Source: Hyphomicrobiales bacterium (GTDB lineage: Bacteria; Pseudomonadota; Alphaproteobacteria; Rhizobiales; Rhizobiaceae). From it: a DNA stretch of 64,000 nucleotides. The position numbers and the translations under genes are program-made. How positions within the stretch are numbered: the stretch's first letter is position 1; every line of letters begins with the position of its first letter. The DNA lies in NCBI GenBank assembly GCA_017305935.1, contig JAFKJU010000007.1, positions 124,001 to 188,000 of the forward strand. Direction: 5' to 3'. The notes under the pieces were generated by a model, which saw nothing but the letters and a program-made list of their open reading frames with translations, did not search any database and was not told the DNA's origin. Shown here piece by piece: positions 1 to 8,837 of the stretch.

Positions 1-1971
1 CGCGGCGTGTTCGAGGTGCTCGGCGAGGCCGCGACGCTCGGCACCGCCGGCTCCGTCGTTCTCCTGGCGCTCGCCCAGCCGGCCTTCGAGGAAACCAAGG
101 ACGACTGGCGCAATCGCGGCGACTTCGCCGTCACCTTCCTCGATCGCTACGGCAATGTCATCGGCCATCGCGGCATCATCCATGAGGATTCCGTCCCCAT
201 CGACGACCTGCCGGATTATTTCGTCAAGGCGGTGCTGGCGACCGAGGACCGGCGCTTCTTCGATCATTTCGGCATCGATTTCATCGGTCTCATCCGCGCC
301 ATGACGGAGAATGCGCGCGCCGGCGGCGTCGTCCAGGGCGGCTCGACGCTGACGCAGCAGCTCGCCAAGAACCTGTTCCTCTCCAACGAGCGCTCCATCG
401 AGCGCAAGATCAAGGAAGCCTTCCTCGCGTTGTGGCTGGAGGCGAACCTCTCCAAGAAGGAGATCCTGCGCACCTATCTCGACCGCGCCTACATGGGCGG
501 CGGCACGTTTGGCGCGGCGGCGGCGGCGCAATTCTACTTCGGCAAGTCGATCCGCGAGGTCGATCTGGCGGAAGCGGCGATCCTTGCCGGCCTGTTCAAG
601 GCGCCGGCCAAATATGCCCCGCATGTCAACCTGCCGGCGGCGCGCGCCCGCGCCAACGAGGTGCTCAGCAACCTCGTTCAGAGCGGCATGATGACCGAGG
701 GCCAGGTGATCGCGGCGCGACGCAACCCGGCGACGGTCATCGACCGCAACGAGGTCGAGGCGCCGGATTTCTTTCTCGACTGGGCGTTCGACGAGGTGCA
801 GCGCCTCTCCACCCGCTTCCCCGAGCATTCGCTGATCGTGCGCACCACCATCGACATGGGGCTGCAGAAGGCAGCCGAGCAATCGGTGGAGACCAGCCTG
901 CGCGAATATGGCGAGGGCTACCGCGTCAAGCAGGGCGCGCTTGTCATGATCGAGAATGGCGGGGCGGTGCGCGCCATGGTCGGCGGACGCGATTACGGCG
1001 AGAGCCAGTTCAACCGCGCCACCAAGGCGTTGCGCCAGCCGGGCTCGTCCTTCAAGGTCTATACCTATGCGGCCGCCATGGAAAAGGGCATGACGCCGCA
1101 GACGACCATCGTCGATGCGCCGATCACCTGGCGCGGCTGGTCGCCGCAGAATTACGGCCGCTCCTATGCGGGCAGGATCACCCTTCTCACCGCCATCGCC
1201 AAGTCGATCAACACCGTGCCGGTGCGGCTTGCCAAGGACGAACTCGGCATCGACACCATCGTCAACATGGCCAAGGCCATGGGCGTCGAGACGCCGATCC
1301 GCAACGACAAGACCATTCCGCTCGGCACGTCCGAAATGACGGTCATGGACCAGGCGACGGGCTATTCCGTCTTCCCCGCCGGCGGCGTGCAGTCGCGCCG
1401 TCACGGCATCACGCAGGTCATCGGCTATGATGGACGCGTGCTCTACGATTTCGACCGCGACGAGCCGGCCCCGAAGCGGATCCTGTCCGAAAAAGCCAAT
1501 GCCTCGATGAACTACATGCTGTCGCAGATCCCGGTCATGGGCACGGCGCGCAAGGCAGCTCTCGACAACGGCATCGTCACCGCCGGCAAGACCGGCACGA
1601 CGCAGGCCTATCGCGACGCGTGGTTCGTCGGCTTCACCGGCAATTACACCTGCGCCGTCTGGTTCGGAAACGACGACTATACCTCGACCAACAACATGAC
1701 CGGCGGCTCGCTGCCGGCCATGACCTTCAAGCGGCTGATGGATTACGCCCATCAGGGCATCCAGCTTCGGCCGATTCCCGGCATCGAGAACCCGCTGCCG
1801 CCGAAGGATGCCAAGCCGCAGGCGGTCGCCAAAACCGAGGAAGGGGCGCTGCCGCCGCTCATCCGCCCGCGCTCGCTGTCGGTCGATGCCACGCGCCTGC
1901 TGCGCGCGCTCGGCGACAAGCTGCGCGAGGCAAAGCCGCTCGGCACCCAGAAGGTGGCGAGCGCCGAATGA
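1..1971 (+). CDS. Class A penicillin-binding protein (PBP1A family), 5' end outside the window
   Basis: Bifunctional peptidoglycan synthase of the inner membrane/periplasm: a GT51 glycosyltransferase polymerises lipid II and a transpeptidase crosslinks stem peptides. The reading frame is open to the first base, so the true start lies upstream; residues below count from the GTG at position 7. A hydrophobic segment (about 10-25) is the membrane anchor. The GT51 domain shows EDRRFF (80-85) and QGGSTLTQQLAKN (110-122). The transpeptidase domain has the catalytic SxxK motif SSFK (347-350), SIN (400-402) and KTGTT (528-532). A short proline/alanine-rich tail follows. The DUF1214/DUF1254 pair begins 41 bp downstream and may be co-transcribed. 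The missing N-terminus should be the short cytoplasmic part. Confidence 0.95.
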   Translation, partial: RGVFEVLGEAATLGTAGSVVLLALAQPAFEETKDDWRNRGDFAVTFLDRYGNVIGHRGIIHEDSVPIDDLPDYFVKAVLATEDRRFFDHFGIDFIGLIRAMTENARAGGVVQGGSTLTQQLAKNLFLSNERSIERKIKEAFLALWLEANLSKKEILRTYLDRAYMGGGTFGAAAAAQFYFGKSIREVDLAEAAILAGLFKAPAKYAPHVNLPAARARANEVLSNLVQSGMMTEGQVIAARRNPATVIDRNEVEAPDFFLDWAFDEVQRLSTRFPEHSLIVRTTIDMGLQKAAEQSVETSLREYGEGYRVKQGALVMIENGGAVRAMVGGRDYGESQFNRATKALRQPGSSFKVYTYAAAMEKGMTPQTTIVDAPITWRGWSPQNYGRSYAGRITLLTAIAKSINTVPVRLAKDELGIDTIVNMAKAMGVETPIRNDKTIPLGTSEMTVMDQATGYSVFPAGGVQSRRHGITQVIGYDGRVLYDFDRDEPAPKRILSEKANASMNYMLSQIPVMGTARKAALDNGIVTAGKTGTTQAYRDAWFVGFTGNYTCAVWFGNDDYTSTNNMTGGSLPAMTFKRLMDYAHQGIQLRPIPGIENPLPPKDAKPQAVAKTEEGALPPLIRPRSLSVDATRLLRALGDKLREAKPLGTQKVASAE

Positions 1972-2012
1972 TCCTTTCCCTTTTCCGATAAGCGCAAAGA
2001 GGCTGCCGCATC

Positions 2013-2603
2013 GTGTTCCGGGTCCCCCTCTATGTCGCTCTGGCGCTCATCATCGCCTTCGGCGGCGGCATCGCCACGACGCTTTATGCGCTGAACGCCT
2101 CCTCCGGCTTCGGCGCCATCAAGCTCGGGGCCTGGGAGGCCTTTCCGCGGGCCCAGACGGCCGATGCCGACCCTTACGCGAAATCCCACCGCGCCCGCGC
2201 CGGAAAGCTGCTGCTCGGCACCGCCGAGGGCCTGAAATTCACCGCCACACAGGACGATGGCGGCCAGCCGCTGCGCTCTTCCTGCCGCTATCGCATCACC
2301 GGCCAGACGCCGCCGGCGCGGCTGTGGACGCTGTACGTCGCCGACCGCGGCGGCAATGCGCCGATCGCCCGAGACGGCCTGCCGGCCGGGCTGAATTCCT
2401 GGGTGATCGGCCGTCAGCCGGACAGTTCATTCGTGATTTCGGTCGCCGCCGACGCCCAGAGCGGCAACTGGCTGCCGCTGCCGGGGGACGACCGGGCGGT
2501 GACGCTGGCGCTGACCCTGTTCGACACGCCGACGGCCGGCAGCTCCGGGCTCATCGATCTCTCCATGCCGCAATTGCAGCGCATCGGGTGCGGCCATGCT
2601 TAA
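2013..2603 (+). CDS. DUF1214 domain protein
   Basis: Predicted membrane-anchored protein of 196 aa whose function is unknown. One N-terminal hydrophobic segment (about residues 5-27) is followed by a periplasmic DUF1214-type domain (pattern around WTLYVADRGG...SWVIGRQ), normally found beside or fused to DUF1254. The start is GTG. It overlaps the next gene by 8 bp, so the two are translationally coupled, and it lies just behind the penicillin-binding protein, which suggests an envelope role (inference). Family assignment rests on recalled motif resemblance. Confidence 0.8.
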   Translation: MFRVPLYVALALIIAFGGGIATTLYALNASSGFGAIKLGAWEAFPRAQTADADPYAKSHRARAGKLLLGTAEGLKFTATQDDGGQPLRSSCRYRITGQTPPARLWTLYVADRGGNAPIARDGLPAGLNSWVIGRQPDSSFVISVAADAQSGNWLPLPGDDRAVTLALTLFDTPTAGSSGLIDLSMPQLQRIGCGHA

Positions 2604-3171
2604 GATCGTCTTCACCGTGATCACCGGTCTCGTCGGCGCGGCGCTGCTGCATCTGATCATCATTCTGGCGCTGCCGCATTTCACCGGGCTCGATGCCTAT
2701 ACCGGCGTGCTCGCCAAGGGCGATCTCAACCGCTTTTATGGGGTCGGCAAGCGGCCCGACGGCAGCGGGCTTTCGGATGGCGACCCCTTTCTGCAATCGG
2801 CGGTCTGCGCCTTCGATATCGAGGACCAGCCGGTGCGGCTGGTGGCCGGCGGCGATGTTCCGTTCTGGTCGCTGGCGATATATGACAGTTCGTCGAACGA
2901 GGTGTTCAGCATGAACGACAGGACGTCGGTGGATGGCGGCGTCGATGTTCTCGTCGCCTCGCCGGTGGCGCTGACGACGCTGCGCAAGGCGCTGCCGGAG
3001 AGCCTGTCGCAATCGATCCTCGTGGAAATGCCGCGCGCCGAGGGCTATGTGGTCCTGCGCACGCTGTCGCCGCGCAAGAGCCTTGAGGATGCCGCGCAGG
3101 CATTCCTGGCGGGCGCGACCTGCGATGCCTTCGCGATAGGTGCTACGCCGGGGGCGTCGAGCGATCAGTAA
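2596..3171 (+). CDS. DUF1254 domain protein
   Basis: 191-aa protein with one N-terminal transmembrane helix (about residues 5-28) and a periplasmic domain resembling DUF1254 (WSLAIYDSSSNEVFSMND region). It starts inside the end of the DUF1214 gene and forms a coupled pair with it. Related proteins carry DUF1254 and DUF1214 together in one long chain; here they are split into two short anchored proteins. The function is not known. Its last 7 bases overlap the convergent small gene on the minus strand. Confidence 0.8.
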   Translation: MLKIVFTVITGLVGAALLHLIIILALPHFTGLDAYTGVLAKGDLNRFYGVGKRPDGSGLSDGDPFLQSAVCAFDIEDQPVRLVAGGDVPFWSLAIYDSSSNEVFSMNDRTSVDGGVDVLVASPVALTTLRKALPESLSQSILVEMPRAEGYVVLRTLSPRKSLEDAAQAFLAGATCDAFAIGATPGASSDQ

Positions 3172-3350
3172 GCGCTGGCCGGCTGCGCCGCTTCCTTGGC
3201 CGGCGCTGGCTGGGCGGAAAACTCGATGCGCTCGTAACGCACGCCGGTGAACAATAGAATCTCGGCGTCCTGGAAGGGTTTTGCGGTTCGGCGCGGCGTT
3301 TGCGCGAGCCTGTCGCGGATATGGACTACGTCTGCCATGCTCGTCTCCAT
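3165..3350 (-). CDS. Small conserved rhizobial protein, unknown function
   Basis: 61-aa protein with a balanced composition unlike a shadow ORF (MADVVHIRDRLAQ... GVRYERIEF). I recognise the pattern as a short conserved hypothetical of rhizobia but know no function. Start could be position 3350 or the Met four codons later (3338). It converges on the DUF1254 gene with a 7-bp overlap. No signal peptide or membrane segment is visible; an HIRDRL stretch precedes an arginine/proline-rich linker. Confidence 0.6.
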   Translation of the reverse strand: METSMADVVHIRDRLAQTPRRTAKPFQDAEILLFTGVRYERIEFSAQPAPAKEAAQPASAY

Positions 3351-3603
3351 CCAAAGCTATCCCGGAAAAACGCGAACGGTTTTCCCGATGGAATTTCGCA
3401 AGCCAAATGAGACGGATGAATGCGATGGAATCTCATCCTGCCCTATGCGGGCCGGCGCACCCTGCGGGCCTCCTTCGCCCCAGGCATCTGCGCCTTTCTC
3501 GTCCATCCGTCGACGGCACGCATGCGCGGTCGCTGATGGGATTAACGTCCGGGAAGCGATATCGTTCGAAAGCCGCCCGTGTCGCATTGAGCGCCCGGAC
3601 CCC

Positions 3604-3618
3604 TTAACAAAAGTTTAA
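3604..3618 (+). promoter_or_regulatory. CtrA-type binding site (distal)
   Basis: Exact match to the alphaproteobacterial CtrA consensus TTAA-N7-TTAA, with spacer CAAAAGT. It lies about 190 bp upstream of the DUF2336 gene. A second perfect copy lies 146 bp further down, and two exact matches in one intergenic region strengthen the call. No experimental support. Confidence 0.5.
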
Positions 3619-3749
3619 ATCTCCGCCTCGCGACCCTGAAGCATAGGGGTTTTGGACAGGTGTGGCTTCGCGGTCACGCTTCGTCCTGGCCTGAAAACGA
3701 CACCGCAGCGCGCGGCGCCTCGCTATGGCCCTTGAAAAGTAACCCATAG

Positions 3750-3764
3750 TTAACAAGCGTTTAA
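3750..3764 (+). promoter_or_regulatory. CtrA-type binding site (proximal)
   Basis: Exact TTAA-N7-TTAA with spacer CAAGCGT, ending 42 bp before the GTG at 3807, in the promoter position for the DUF2336 gene. The local sequence is AT-rich. CtrA is the essential cell-cycle response regulator of Rhizobiaceae; binding here is inferred from the motif alone. Confidence 0.55.
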
Positions 3765-3806
3765 GGATTTTGTTCTAATTTGACCCGTGACGTTTTGCGT
3801 ATGTGA

Positions 3807-4862
3807 GTGATTTCCGTGACCGATCGGTTTCGAGACCTTGAAAGCCCGCAGGCCATGCGAAAGAAGGATGTGGTTCTGATGGCGACCGTGACCAGTTTCG
3901 AGAATCTGCGCTACCCGACCAGATCGGAGCTGCGGCAGTTCGCCGAACTCTTCGCGCCCCTGTTCAAGGCCTCCAGCGAGGAAGCCAGGCGCCAGGCCGT
4001 CGCCGCCCTCTCCCAATGCCCCAACATTCCCGAAGCTGTGGCGCTGTTCATCGGCTCGCAGCCGATCGGCGTCGCCGCCCCCTTCCTCACCTGCTCTCAG
4101 GCGATCAGCGACCAGACGCTGATCACCATCGCCCGCAGCCAGGGCGGCGCGCATGCCAAGGCGATCGCCCGCCGCGACAATCTCTCGCCGATGGTCGTCG
4201 ATGCGCTGGTCGGCATACGCCAGGAGATGCCGGGTCGCGGCGGCGCCGGGCTGCCCGCAGCGCCTGTTGCCCCGCCGCCTGCCGCCGCGCCCCAGCCCCA
4301 GGCTGTCGCGCCGACGGTCCCAGTCGTTTCGGAAGAAGAGGTCCAGCGCCAGAAAATCCATGAACGCGAGGAGCAGTTGCGGCAGGAATTGCGCAACCTC
4401 GTGCGCCATCTCGATCCGCCTGCCAATGACCGGCTGGGCTTGCGCAGCCTCGATGCCACCCAGGAAGCGCTGCTGGTGCGTTTCGCCCGCACCCGCGATG
4501 CCGATCATTTCGCGACGGCGCTTGCCGATGCGCTCTCGGCCAGCCGTTTCCTGTCGGAACGCATCATGCTGGACATTTCCGGGCAGCAACTGGCGACGAC
4601 GCTGATCAGCCTCGGCCTTGCCGATGAGGACGGCGCCTTCATCCTCTCCCGCCTCTATCCGCATCTCGGCGAACAGGCCGGGCGGCGCACCAGGGCGCAG
4701 ATCCTGCTTTCCACCCTCGACCCCGCCGAATGCGACGCCCGCGTCGAAGCCTGGCGCCGCGCCGACAGCTACACCTTCCGCCAGGAAGAAGCCGGCCGAC
4801 ACCCCAGACCCGCCGACCAGATCCCCCCCGTCAGCAACCTCAAATCCATCGGCCGACGCTGA
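3807..4862 (+). CDS. DUF2336 domain protein
   Basis: Soluble alpha-helical protein of up to 351 aa, no signal peptide. The region SSEEARRQAVAALSQCPNIPE and the following helical repeats match the DUF2336 pattern, a HEAT-like alphaproteobacterial family of unknown function. A central proline/alanine-rich linker separates two helical halves. The start is uncertain: GTG at 3807, ATG at 3855, or the Met at residue 25 directly before the conserved start ATVTSFENLRYPT. Two CtrA-type sites upstream suggest cell-cycle control (inference). Confidence 0.8.
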   Translation: MISVTDRFRDLESPQAMRKKDVVLMATVTSFENLRYPTRSELRQFAELFAPLFKASSEEARRQAVAALSQCPNIPEAVALFIGSQPIGVAAPFLTCSQAISDQTLITIARSQGGAHAKAIARRDNLSPMVVDALVGIRQEMPGRGGAGLPAAPVAPPPAAAPQPQAVAPTVPVVSEEEVQRQKIHEREEQLRQELRNLVRHLDPPANDRLGLRSLDATQEALLVRFARTRDADHFATALADALSASRFLSERIMLDISGQQLATTLISLGLADEDGAFILSRLYPHLGEQAGRRTRAQILLSTLDPAECDARVEAWRRADSYTFRQEEAGRHPRPADQIPPVSNLKSIGRR

Positions 4863-4886
4863 GCTGCCGAGCGCCTGCGGCGCCCG

Positions 4887-5225
4887 TCACCCGACGACGC
4901 TCACCAGATCGCCGATCTCGTCGATTTCCAGTTCCACCAGCCAGAGGTCGGGATCGAAGCGGCGTTCGCGCGCGATGAAATCGTCGATGGCCGCTGGCTC
5001 GACCCTGTCGAAGCGGCATTCGAAGAGGCGGGTTTCGGCCTCGTCCTCGCCGAACATCGTCTGCGGCGCGGGAGCATAGAGGCTTTCGAGGCCATCGCGA
5101 AACCGCTGGCGCAGATAGATGGCGCCGGCGGACTCGGCGCCCTTGTACTCGATGGCGGCATAGCCGCCACGGTTGAAGACCTGGCGGGTCAGGGCGGAGA
5201 CAAAGATTTCGGAACGCAGGCGCAT
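4887..5225 (-). CDS. DUF1491 family protein
   Basis: 112-aa cytosolic protein starting MRLRSEIF, matching DUF1491, a small family common in Rhizobiales with unknown function. I chose the ATG at 5225; the open frame extends to 5306, but that extension runs through an intergenic palindromic repeat (5240-5284) and is unlikely to be coding. A GTG two codons upstream is an alternative. It may be the last gene of the histidine kinase/peptidoglycan-binding cluster on the same strand. Confidence 0.8.
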   Translation of the reverse strand: MRLRSEIFVSALTRQVFNRGGYAAIEYKGAESAGAIYLRQRFRDGLESLYAPAPQTMFGEDEAETRLFECRFDRVEPAAIDDFIARERRFDPDLWLVELEIDEIGDLVSVVG

Positions 5226-5239
5226 GGGGACGTGATAAA

Positions 5240-5284
5240 GCATTTCCGGGAAAAGTGCAGGCCGGTTTTCGTCCCCGACATGCG
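5240..5284 (-). repeat. RIME-like palindromic repeat, copy 1
   Basis: Imperfect palindrome GCATTTCC-GGGAAAAGTG ... CCGGTTTTCGTCC ... ATGCG. It is recognisably the same element as those at 8759, 25918, 28243, 41976 and 47560. This copy lies between the DUF1491 gene and the peptidoglycan-binding gene. Confidence 0.7.
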
Positions 5285-5324
5285 ACACGCTTTCCGCCCC
5301 GCTCACACCATGCGGGCCATCGGC

Positions 5325-6251
5325 TTACAAGGCCCCGATTTCCTTCATCTTTTTAAGTACGGTTTCGCTGGGTTCGCCGGTCTCGGCCAGGCGGTAATGT
5401 TTCTGGAAATGCCGGATCGCCTTGCGGGTGACGTCGCCGGCGACACCGTCGACCTTGATATCGGCATAGGCGAGATTGGTAAGGCCGCGCTGGATCTTCA
5501 TCACCAGGTCAGGCTTGGGCGCGGCGGGGCTGGCCGGAAGCTGCTTGTCCGCCTTGAGGATCGCGGCCGCGACCGGATCGATCTGCGTGCCGGCATCGCT
5601 GGCGACGTCATTCGGCCTTTCGCCCGGCACGGCCCCGGCGCTGCTCTTCACCGTCAGCAGCGCGGCAAGCAGGTCGGCGCTCGCCTGTCCCGTCTGCTGC
5701 AGGCCGGCGCTTTTTTCGAAGGCGAGGATGGCGGCTGTGGTGCGCGGGCCGCCATAACCGTCGGCGGGGCCGTCGTAAAAGCCGTGGCCGATCAGCGCCC
5801 CCTGGACGTCGCGCATCAGGGCTGAGGGTTTGCGCGCCGGCGCCGCGGGGACGGCGGCGGTCGCGGCCGGGTCCGGCGTTTCCGTCGTGCCGTCGGCGCG
5901 TTCGATGCGGAAAGTGGTCACATCGGCCGGGCGCGCCTCTGCCGCATTCGATGGCGCGCCGGCGAACGCCGTCTGGTCATGGGCATCGCGGGTGCGAAAA
6001 ATCGGGGCGGGATGATTGCCGTGCTGATACCACAGCGCATTGGCGGAAATGAAGGACATGGCGACCGCGAAGGCCGCGCCGCCGAGCATCAGCGTCGGAT
6101 ACCGCCCGACCATGCGCGCCGTCGCGCCCATGCCCTGCCCGGCGAGGCCCAGCGCGGCGCCTGAAACGGCGACCGCCGGGTGAATACGCCGGGGTTTCTT
6201 CGAAGACGGTGTCCTGAACGGGTCAGGCGATTTTCGCGGTCGCTTGGCCAT
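5325..6251 (-). CDS. Membrane-anchored protein with two peptidoglycan-binding-like domains
   Basis: 308 aa from the Met of MAKRPRKS; an upstream Met at 6266 is possible. A basic N-terminus precedes one transmembrane segment (about 52-72), then a long alanine/proline-rich linker and two PG_binding_1-like repeats: ALIGHGFYDGPADGYGGPRTTAAI with following helix, and a C-terminal one around YADIKVDGVAGDVTRKAIRHFQ. Probably anchored in the inner membrane and contacting cell wall. Its start overlaps the end of the histidine kinase gene by 29 bp, so the two are coupled. Confidence 0.85.
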   Translation of the reverse strand: MAKRPRKSPDPFRTPSSKKPRRIHPAVAVSGAALGLAGQGMGATARMVGRYPTLMLGGAAFAVAMSFISANALWYQHGNHPAPIFRTRDAHDQTAFAGAPSNAAEARPADVTTFRIERADGTTETPDPAATAAVPAAPARKPSALMRDVQGALIGHGFYDGPADGYGGPRTTAAILAFEKSAGLQQTGQASADLLAALLTVKSSAGAVPGERPNDVASDAGTQIDPVAAAILKADKQLPASPAAPKPDLVMKIQRGLTNLAYADIKVDGVAGDVTRKAIRHFQKHYRLAETGEPSETVLKKMKEIGAL

Positions 6252-7791
6252 GGTCTCTTTCTCCATGCCGCGAGTCGGCGAAAGGTGCGGCGTTTTTGAG
6301 GCGCGGCGGAAATTCCACAGGGCGTTGCGCCTCGATATCGAGGATGTCCGCCTCGGCGGTCACCGCGCCCGATCCGTCCATCGGCACCGTCACGGTGATG
6401 ACCGTGCCCTCGCCCGGACGGCTCGCGATCGAGAACCGCCCGCCATGCAAGGCCACCAGGCCCTTGACCAGCGACAGGCCGAGGCCGGTGCCTTCATAGC
6501 GGCGGGTATATTCGTTCTGCACCTGCATGAACGGCCGGCCGATCTGCGCAAGCTGGCTTTCGGCAATGCCGATGCCGGTATCGCTGACCGCCAGCGTCAA
6601 TTCGCCATCCCTGGCCGCAGCATCGATGGTGACGACGCCGCCGTCCTCGGTGAACTTGACGGCATTGCCGACAAGATTGATGAGGATCTGCTGGATGGCG
6701 CGCTGATCGGCGGTGATTTCGCCAAGGCCGCGCTGGACGCGGCTTGTGAGCGTCACGCCCTTTTCGCGGGCTTGCAGCGCCAGCATTTCCTCGCAGGCGC
6801 GCACCGAATCGGCGATGGCGAAGGGCTCCATCATCAGTTCGTAGCGGCCGGCCTCGATCTTGCTCATGTCGAGCATGGTGTTGACCACCGAGAGCAGATG
6901 GGCGCCGGACTGGCGGATGAGGCGGACATATTCGCGCTGGCGGTCGTTTTCCAGCCGGCCGAAATATTCGCCGATCAGGATATCGGAAAAGCCGAGAATG
7001 GCGTTCAACGGCGTGCGCAGCTCATGGCTGACGGCGGCAAGGAAACGCGACTTGGCGTCGTTGGCGCTTTCTGCCTCCGCCGCCTTGCGCGCCGCGTCGC
7101 TCTTCAGCGCCTGCTCGTCGGATACGTCGCGCATCTGGCCGAAGATGGCGCTGAGCGCCCCGTCCCCGTCCTGGGCAAGCGCGGTCATGTCGAGGCGGAT
7201 GTGGACGAACTGCTCGGCGACCGCCGGGCCAAGCGGCGCGGCCCGCTCGATGCGCAGGTCGACGCTGACATCGCGCGCGCCCTGGCGCAGGCTGTCGACG
7301 GCGCGCATGAAATCCAGCCGGTCGGAAACATGCAGCTGATCATAGAAACCGCGGCCCTGCGGATCGCGCATCCAGCCGAGGAAGGTGTCGCGATCGCGGC
7401 CGCTGAAGCCGGTGACGCTGCCCTGGGGATCGAGGAAGAGCACGGCGCCGGCGCAGACGCTGGCGATATCGAGCGCCTGATCGGTCTCCGTCGCCTTTGC
7501 GGCCGGCTCGTCCGGGCTGCCGCGCAGCCAGGCGATACCGCCGACGGCGCCGATGAGGAAGGCCGATGAGACGAGCGCGACACCGACGGGAATGGCAACG
7601 GCGGGGCTGACGAAAGCCGAGAGCAGCGCCGGCATGGCGATCAGCCCGGTTGCCGCGCCAAGGGCGATACGGCTGAGATACGCGATCTCGCCCGATGTCG
7701 CGGCGCGGCTTCCGGTGCGCAGCAACCAGCCTTCCGCCGCCCGCTCCGCCACTGCCGTCATCCTCTGCGCTATGTTACCCGATACCTGCAC
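6223..7791 (-). CDS. PAS-containing membrane sensor histidine kinase
   Basis: 522-aa sensor kinase. Two transmembrane helices (about 43-63 and 67-88) are followed by a PAS-like region (110-225), then a HisKA domain with the phospho-accepting H-box FLAAVSHELRTPLNA (His256) and a HATPase domain with N-box NLVGNAVKFTEDGG, G1 DTGIGIAE and G2 GTGLGLSLVKGL. No receiver domain or adjacent response regulator is present, so it is an orphan kinase. The architecture resembles DivJ/PleC-type kinases of alphaproteobacteria, but I cannot assign it to one. Coupled to the downstream peptidoglycan-binding gene. Confidence 0.9.
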   Translation of the reverse strand: MQVSGNIAQRMTAVAERAAEGWLLRTGSRAATSGEIAYLSRIALGAATGLIAMPALLSAFVSPAVAIPVGVALVSSAFLIGAVGGIAWLRGSPDEPAAKATETDQALDIASVCAGAVLFLDPQGSVTGFSGRDRDTFLGWMRDPQGRGFYDQLHVSDRLDFMRAVDSLRQGARDVSVDLRIERAAPLGPAVAEQFVHIRLDMTALAQDGDGALSAIFGQMRDVSDEQALKSDAARKAAEAESANDAKSRFLAAVSHELRTPLNAILGFSDILIGEYFGRLENDRQREYVRLIRQSGAHLLSVVNTMLDMSKIEAGRYELMMEPFAIADSVRACEEMLALQAREKGVTLTSRVQRGLGEITADQRAIQQILINLVGNAVKFTEDGGVVTIDAAARDGELTLAVSDTGIGIAESQLAQIGRPFMQVQNEYTRRYEGTGLGLSLVKGLVALHGGRFSIASRPGEGTVITVTVPMDGSGAVTAEADILDIEAQRPVEFPPRLKNAAPFADSRHGERDHGQATAKIA

Positions 7792-8271
7792 GCCAAGACC
7801 TGAAATGGGGTTCTTTCCTGCGCCGACATTAGGCTTGCGCGCTTAAGGAAAGGATAAAACCACCCCCCGGAAAGGCATGGGAGGACCTCCCAAAGCCCAT
7901 TTTCGCGCAGATCGCCGGGCGTGGTTAACATACGGTAAGCACTGGCTTTTTTCGAATTTTCGCCACAGTGTTAACCTTTGTGGCTGAGGCCCTGCCCGCA
8001 AAGCCCGGCATTGCCGGGAGCCCTCTGCCCAGATGCTTAACGCCACTCGCTCAAATTCGCCGCAAATACCGTTCAAATGCGGAAAGACGGCATTCGACTT
8101 AAATTTGCGGATAATCCGAACGGCTTCTTCAAAACCATATTCGCCGGACAGGCCTTAGGGTAACCGCAGATCGAAAGGGCTCTCCGATCCGAATCGCTTC
8201 GCCAAGCGAAAAGGAGCGGCCGCCCACCTTAGACCCGGCATCAAGACCGGGCAGGAAACAGGGAAAAGACG
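7792..8271. other. 480-bp intergenic region between divergent genes
   Basis: No gene supported; the 77-aa minus-strand ORF here looks like chance coding. It holds an AT-rich stretch with two TTAAC half-sites (around 7924 and 7971) but no exact TTAA-N7-TTAA, and a GC-rich dyad near 8190-8225. It must carry the promoters for the kinase gene and the 8272 gene. Confidence 0.4.
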
Positions 8272-8664
8272 ATGTGGTTTCTGATCAAGGGATCGTTCTG
8301 GTTCGGGCTCGTGCTGGTGCTGCTGCCGATTTTCGACAGGGATGCCACCGGCAAGCTGGAAGCCGGGCCGAAGGTGGAGATTTCCGATGCGCTCTCGGCG
8401 GCCAGCGGCGCCTATGATTATGTGAGCGCGCTCTGCACCGAAAAGCCCGAGGTCTGCGAAAAGGGCGGCGAGACCTTTACCGCGCTTGGCCACCGGGCCC
8501 GCGAAGGCGCGCGCATCGCCTATGAATTCCTGGACACCAAATTCGGCGACGAGAGCACCAAGGTGGCCAGCGCCGAGGATGGCGCCCGCCTGCCGCTGAT
8601 CGACGACGACGTGACCACCGGCACGATCGCGCCGCTGCCGCAGCACAAGCCGGCCCGCCCGTAA
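8272..8664 (+). CDS. DUF5330 family protein
   Basis: 130-aa protein with an N-terminal hydrophobic segment (WFLIKGSFWFGLVLVLLPIF), then a domain with two cysteines spaced CTEKPEVC, and a short basic tail. The pattern matches DUF5330, a small rhizobial family of unknown function. It is probably inner-membrane anchored with a periplasmic domain. It sits alone between a large intergenic region and the sufE gene. Confidence 0.75.
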   Translation: MWFLIKGSFWFGLVLVLLPIFDRDATGKLEAGPKVEISDALSAASGAYDYVSALCTEKPEVCEKGGETFTALGHRAREGARIAYEFLDTKFGDESTKVASAEDGARLPLIDDDVTTGTIAPLPQHKPARP

Positions 8665-8758
8665 CCGTCGCCTGCCCTGACAATTTCCTTGCGCCCGCGG
8701 CCCTGTCCCTGCCGCCGGGCGCTTCTTTTTTGCCCCAAACAAGACTTCCATGCTGCCT

Positions 8759-8808
8759 GCCGCAAGTCCGGACGCAAAACCGGTTCGCACTTTTGCTGGA
8801 ATTGCTCT
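8759..8808 (+). repeat. RIME-like palindromic repeat, copy 2
   Basis: Reads GCAAGTCCGGACG-CAAAACCGG-TTCGCACTTTTGCTGG-AATTGCTCT, the same orientation as the 28243 copy. It lies directly upstream of sufE, 29 bp before its start. Confidence 0.7.
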
Positions 8809-8837
8809 ATATGCGGCACAAACCGCAGGACACTATC

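Larger units (their letters stand above)
3351..3806. other. 456-bp intergenic region with two CtrA-type sites
   Basis: I see no convincing gene here; short ORFs are low-complexity shadows. The last 210 bases become AT-richer and hold two exact TTAA-N7-TTAA motifs (listed separately), as expected of a regulatory region for the gene starting at 3807. Confidence 0.6.

Noticed and set aside
7924-7938. CtrA site in the gap upstream of the kinase
   Set aside because: TTAA-CATACGG-TAAG departs from TTAA at the second half-site in two positions.
7843-8076. 77-aa ORF in the 480-bp intergenic gap
   Set aside because: No ribosome-binding site, and the Arg/Cys-rich product resembles no family.
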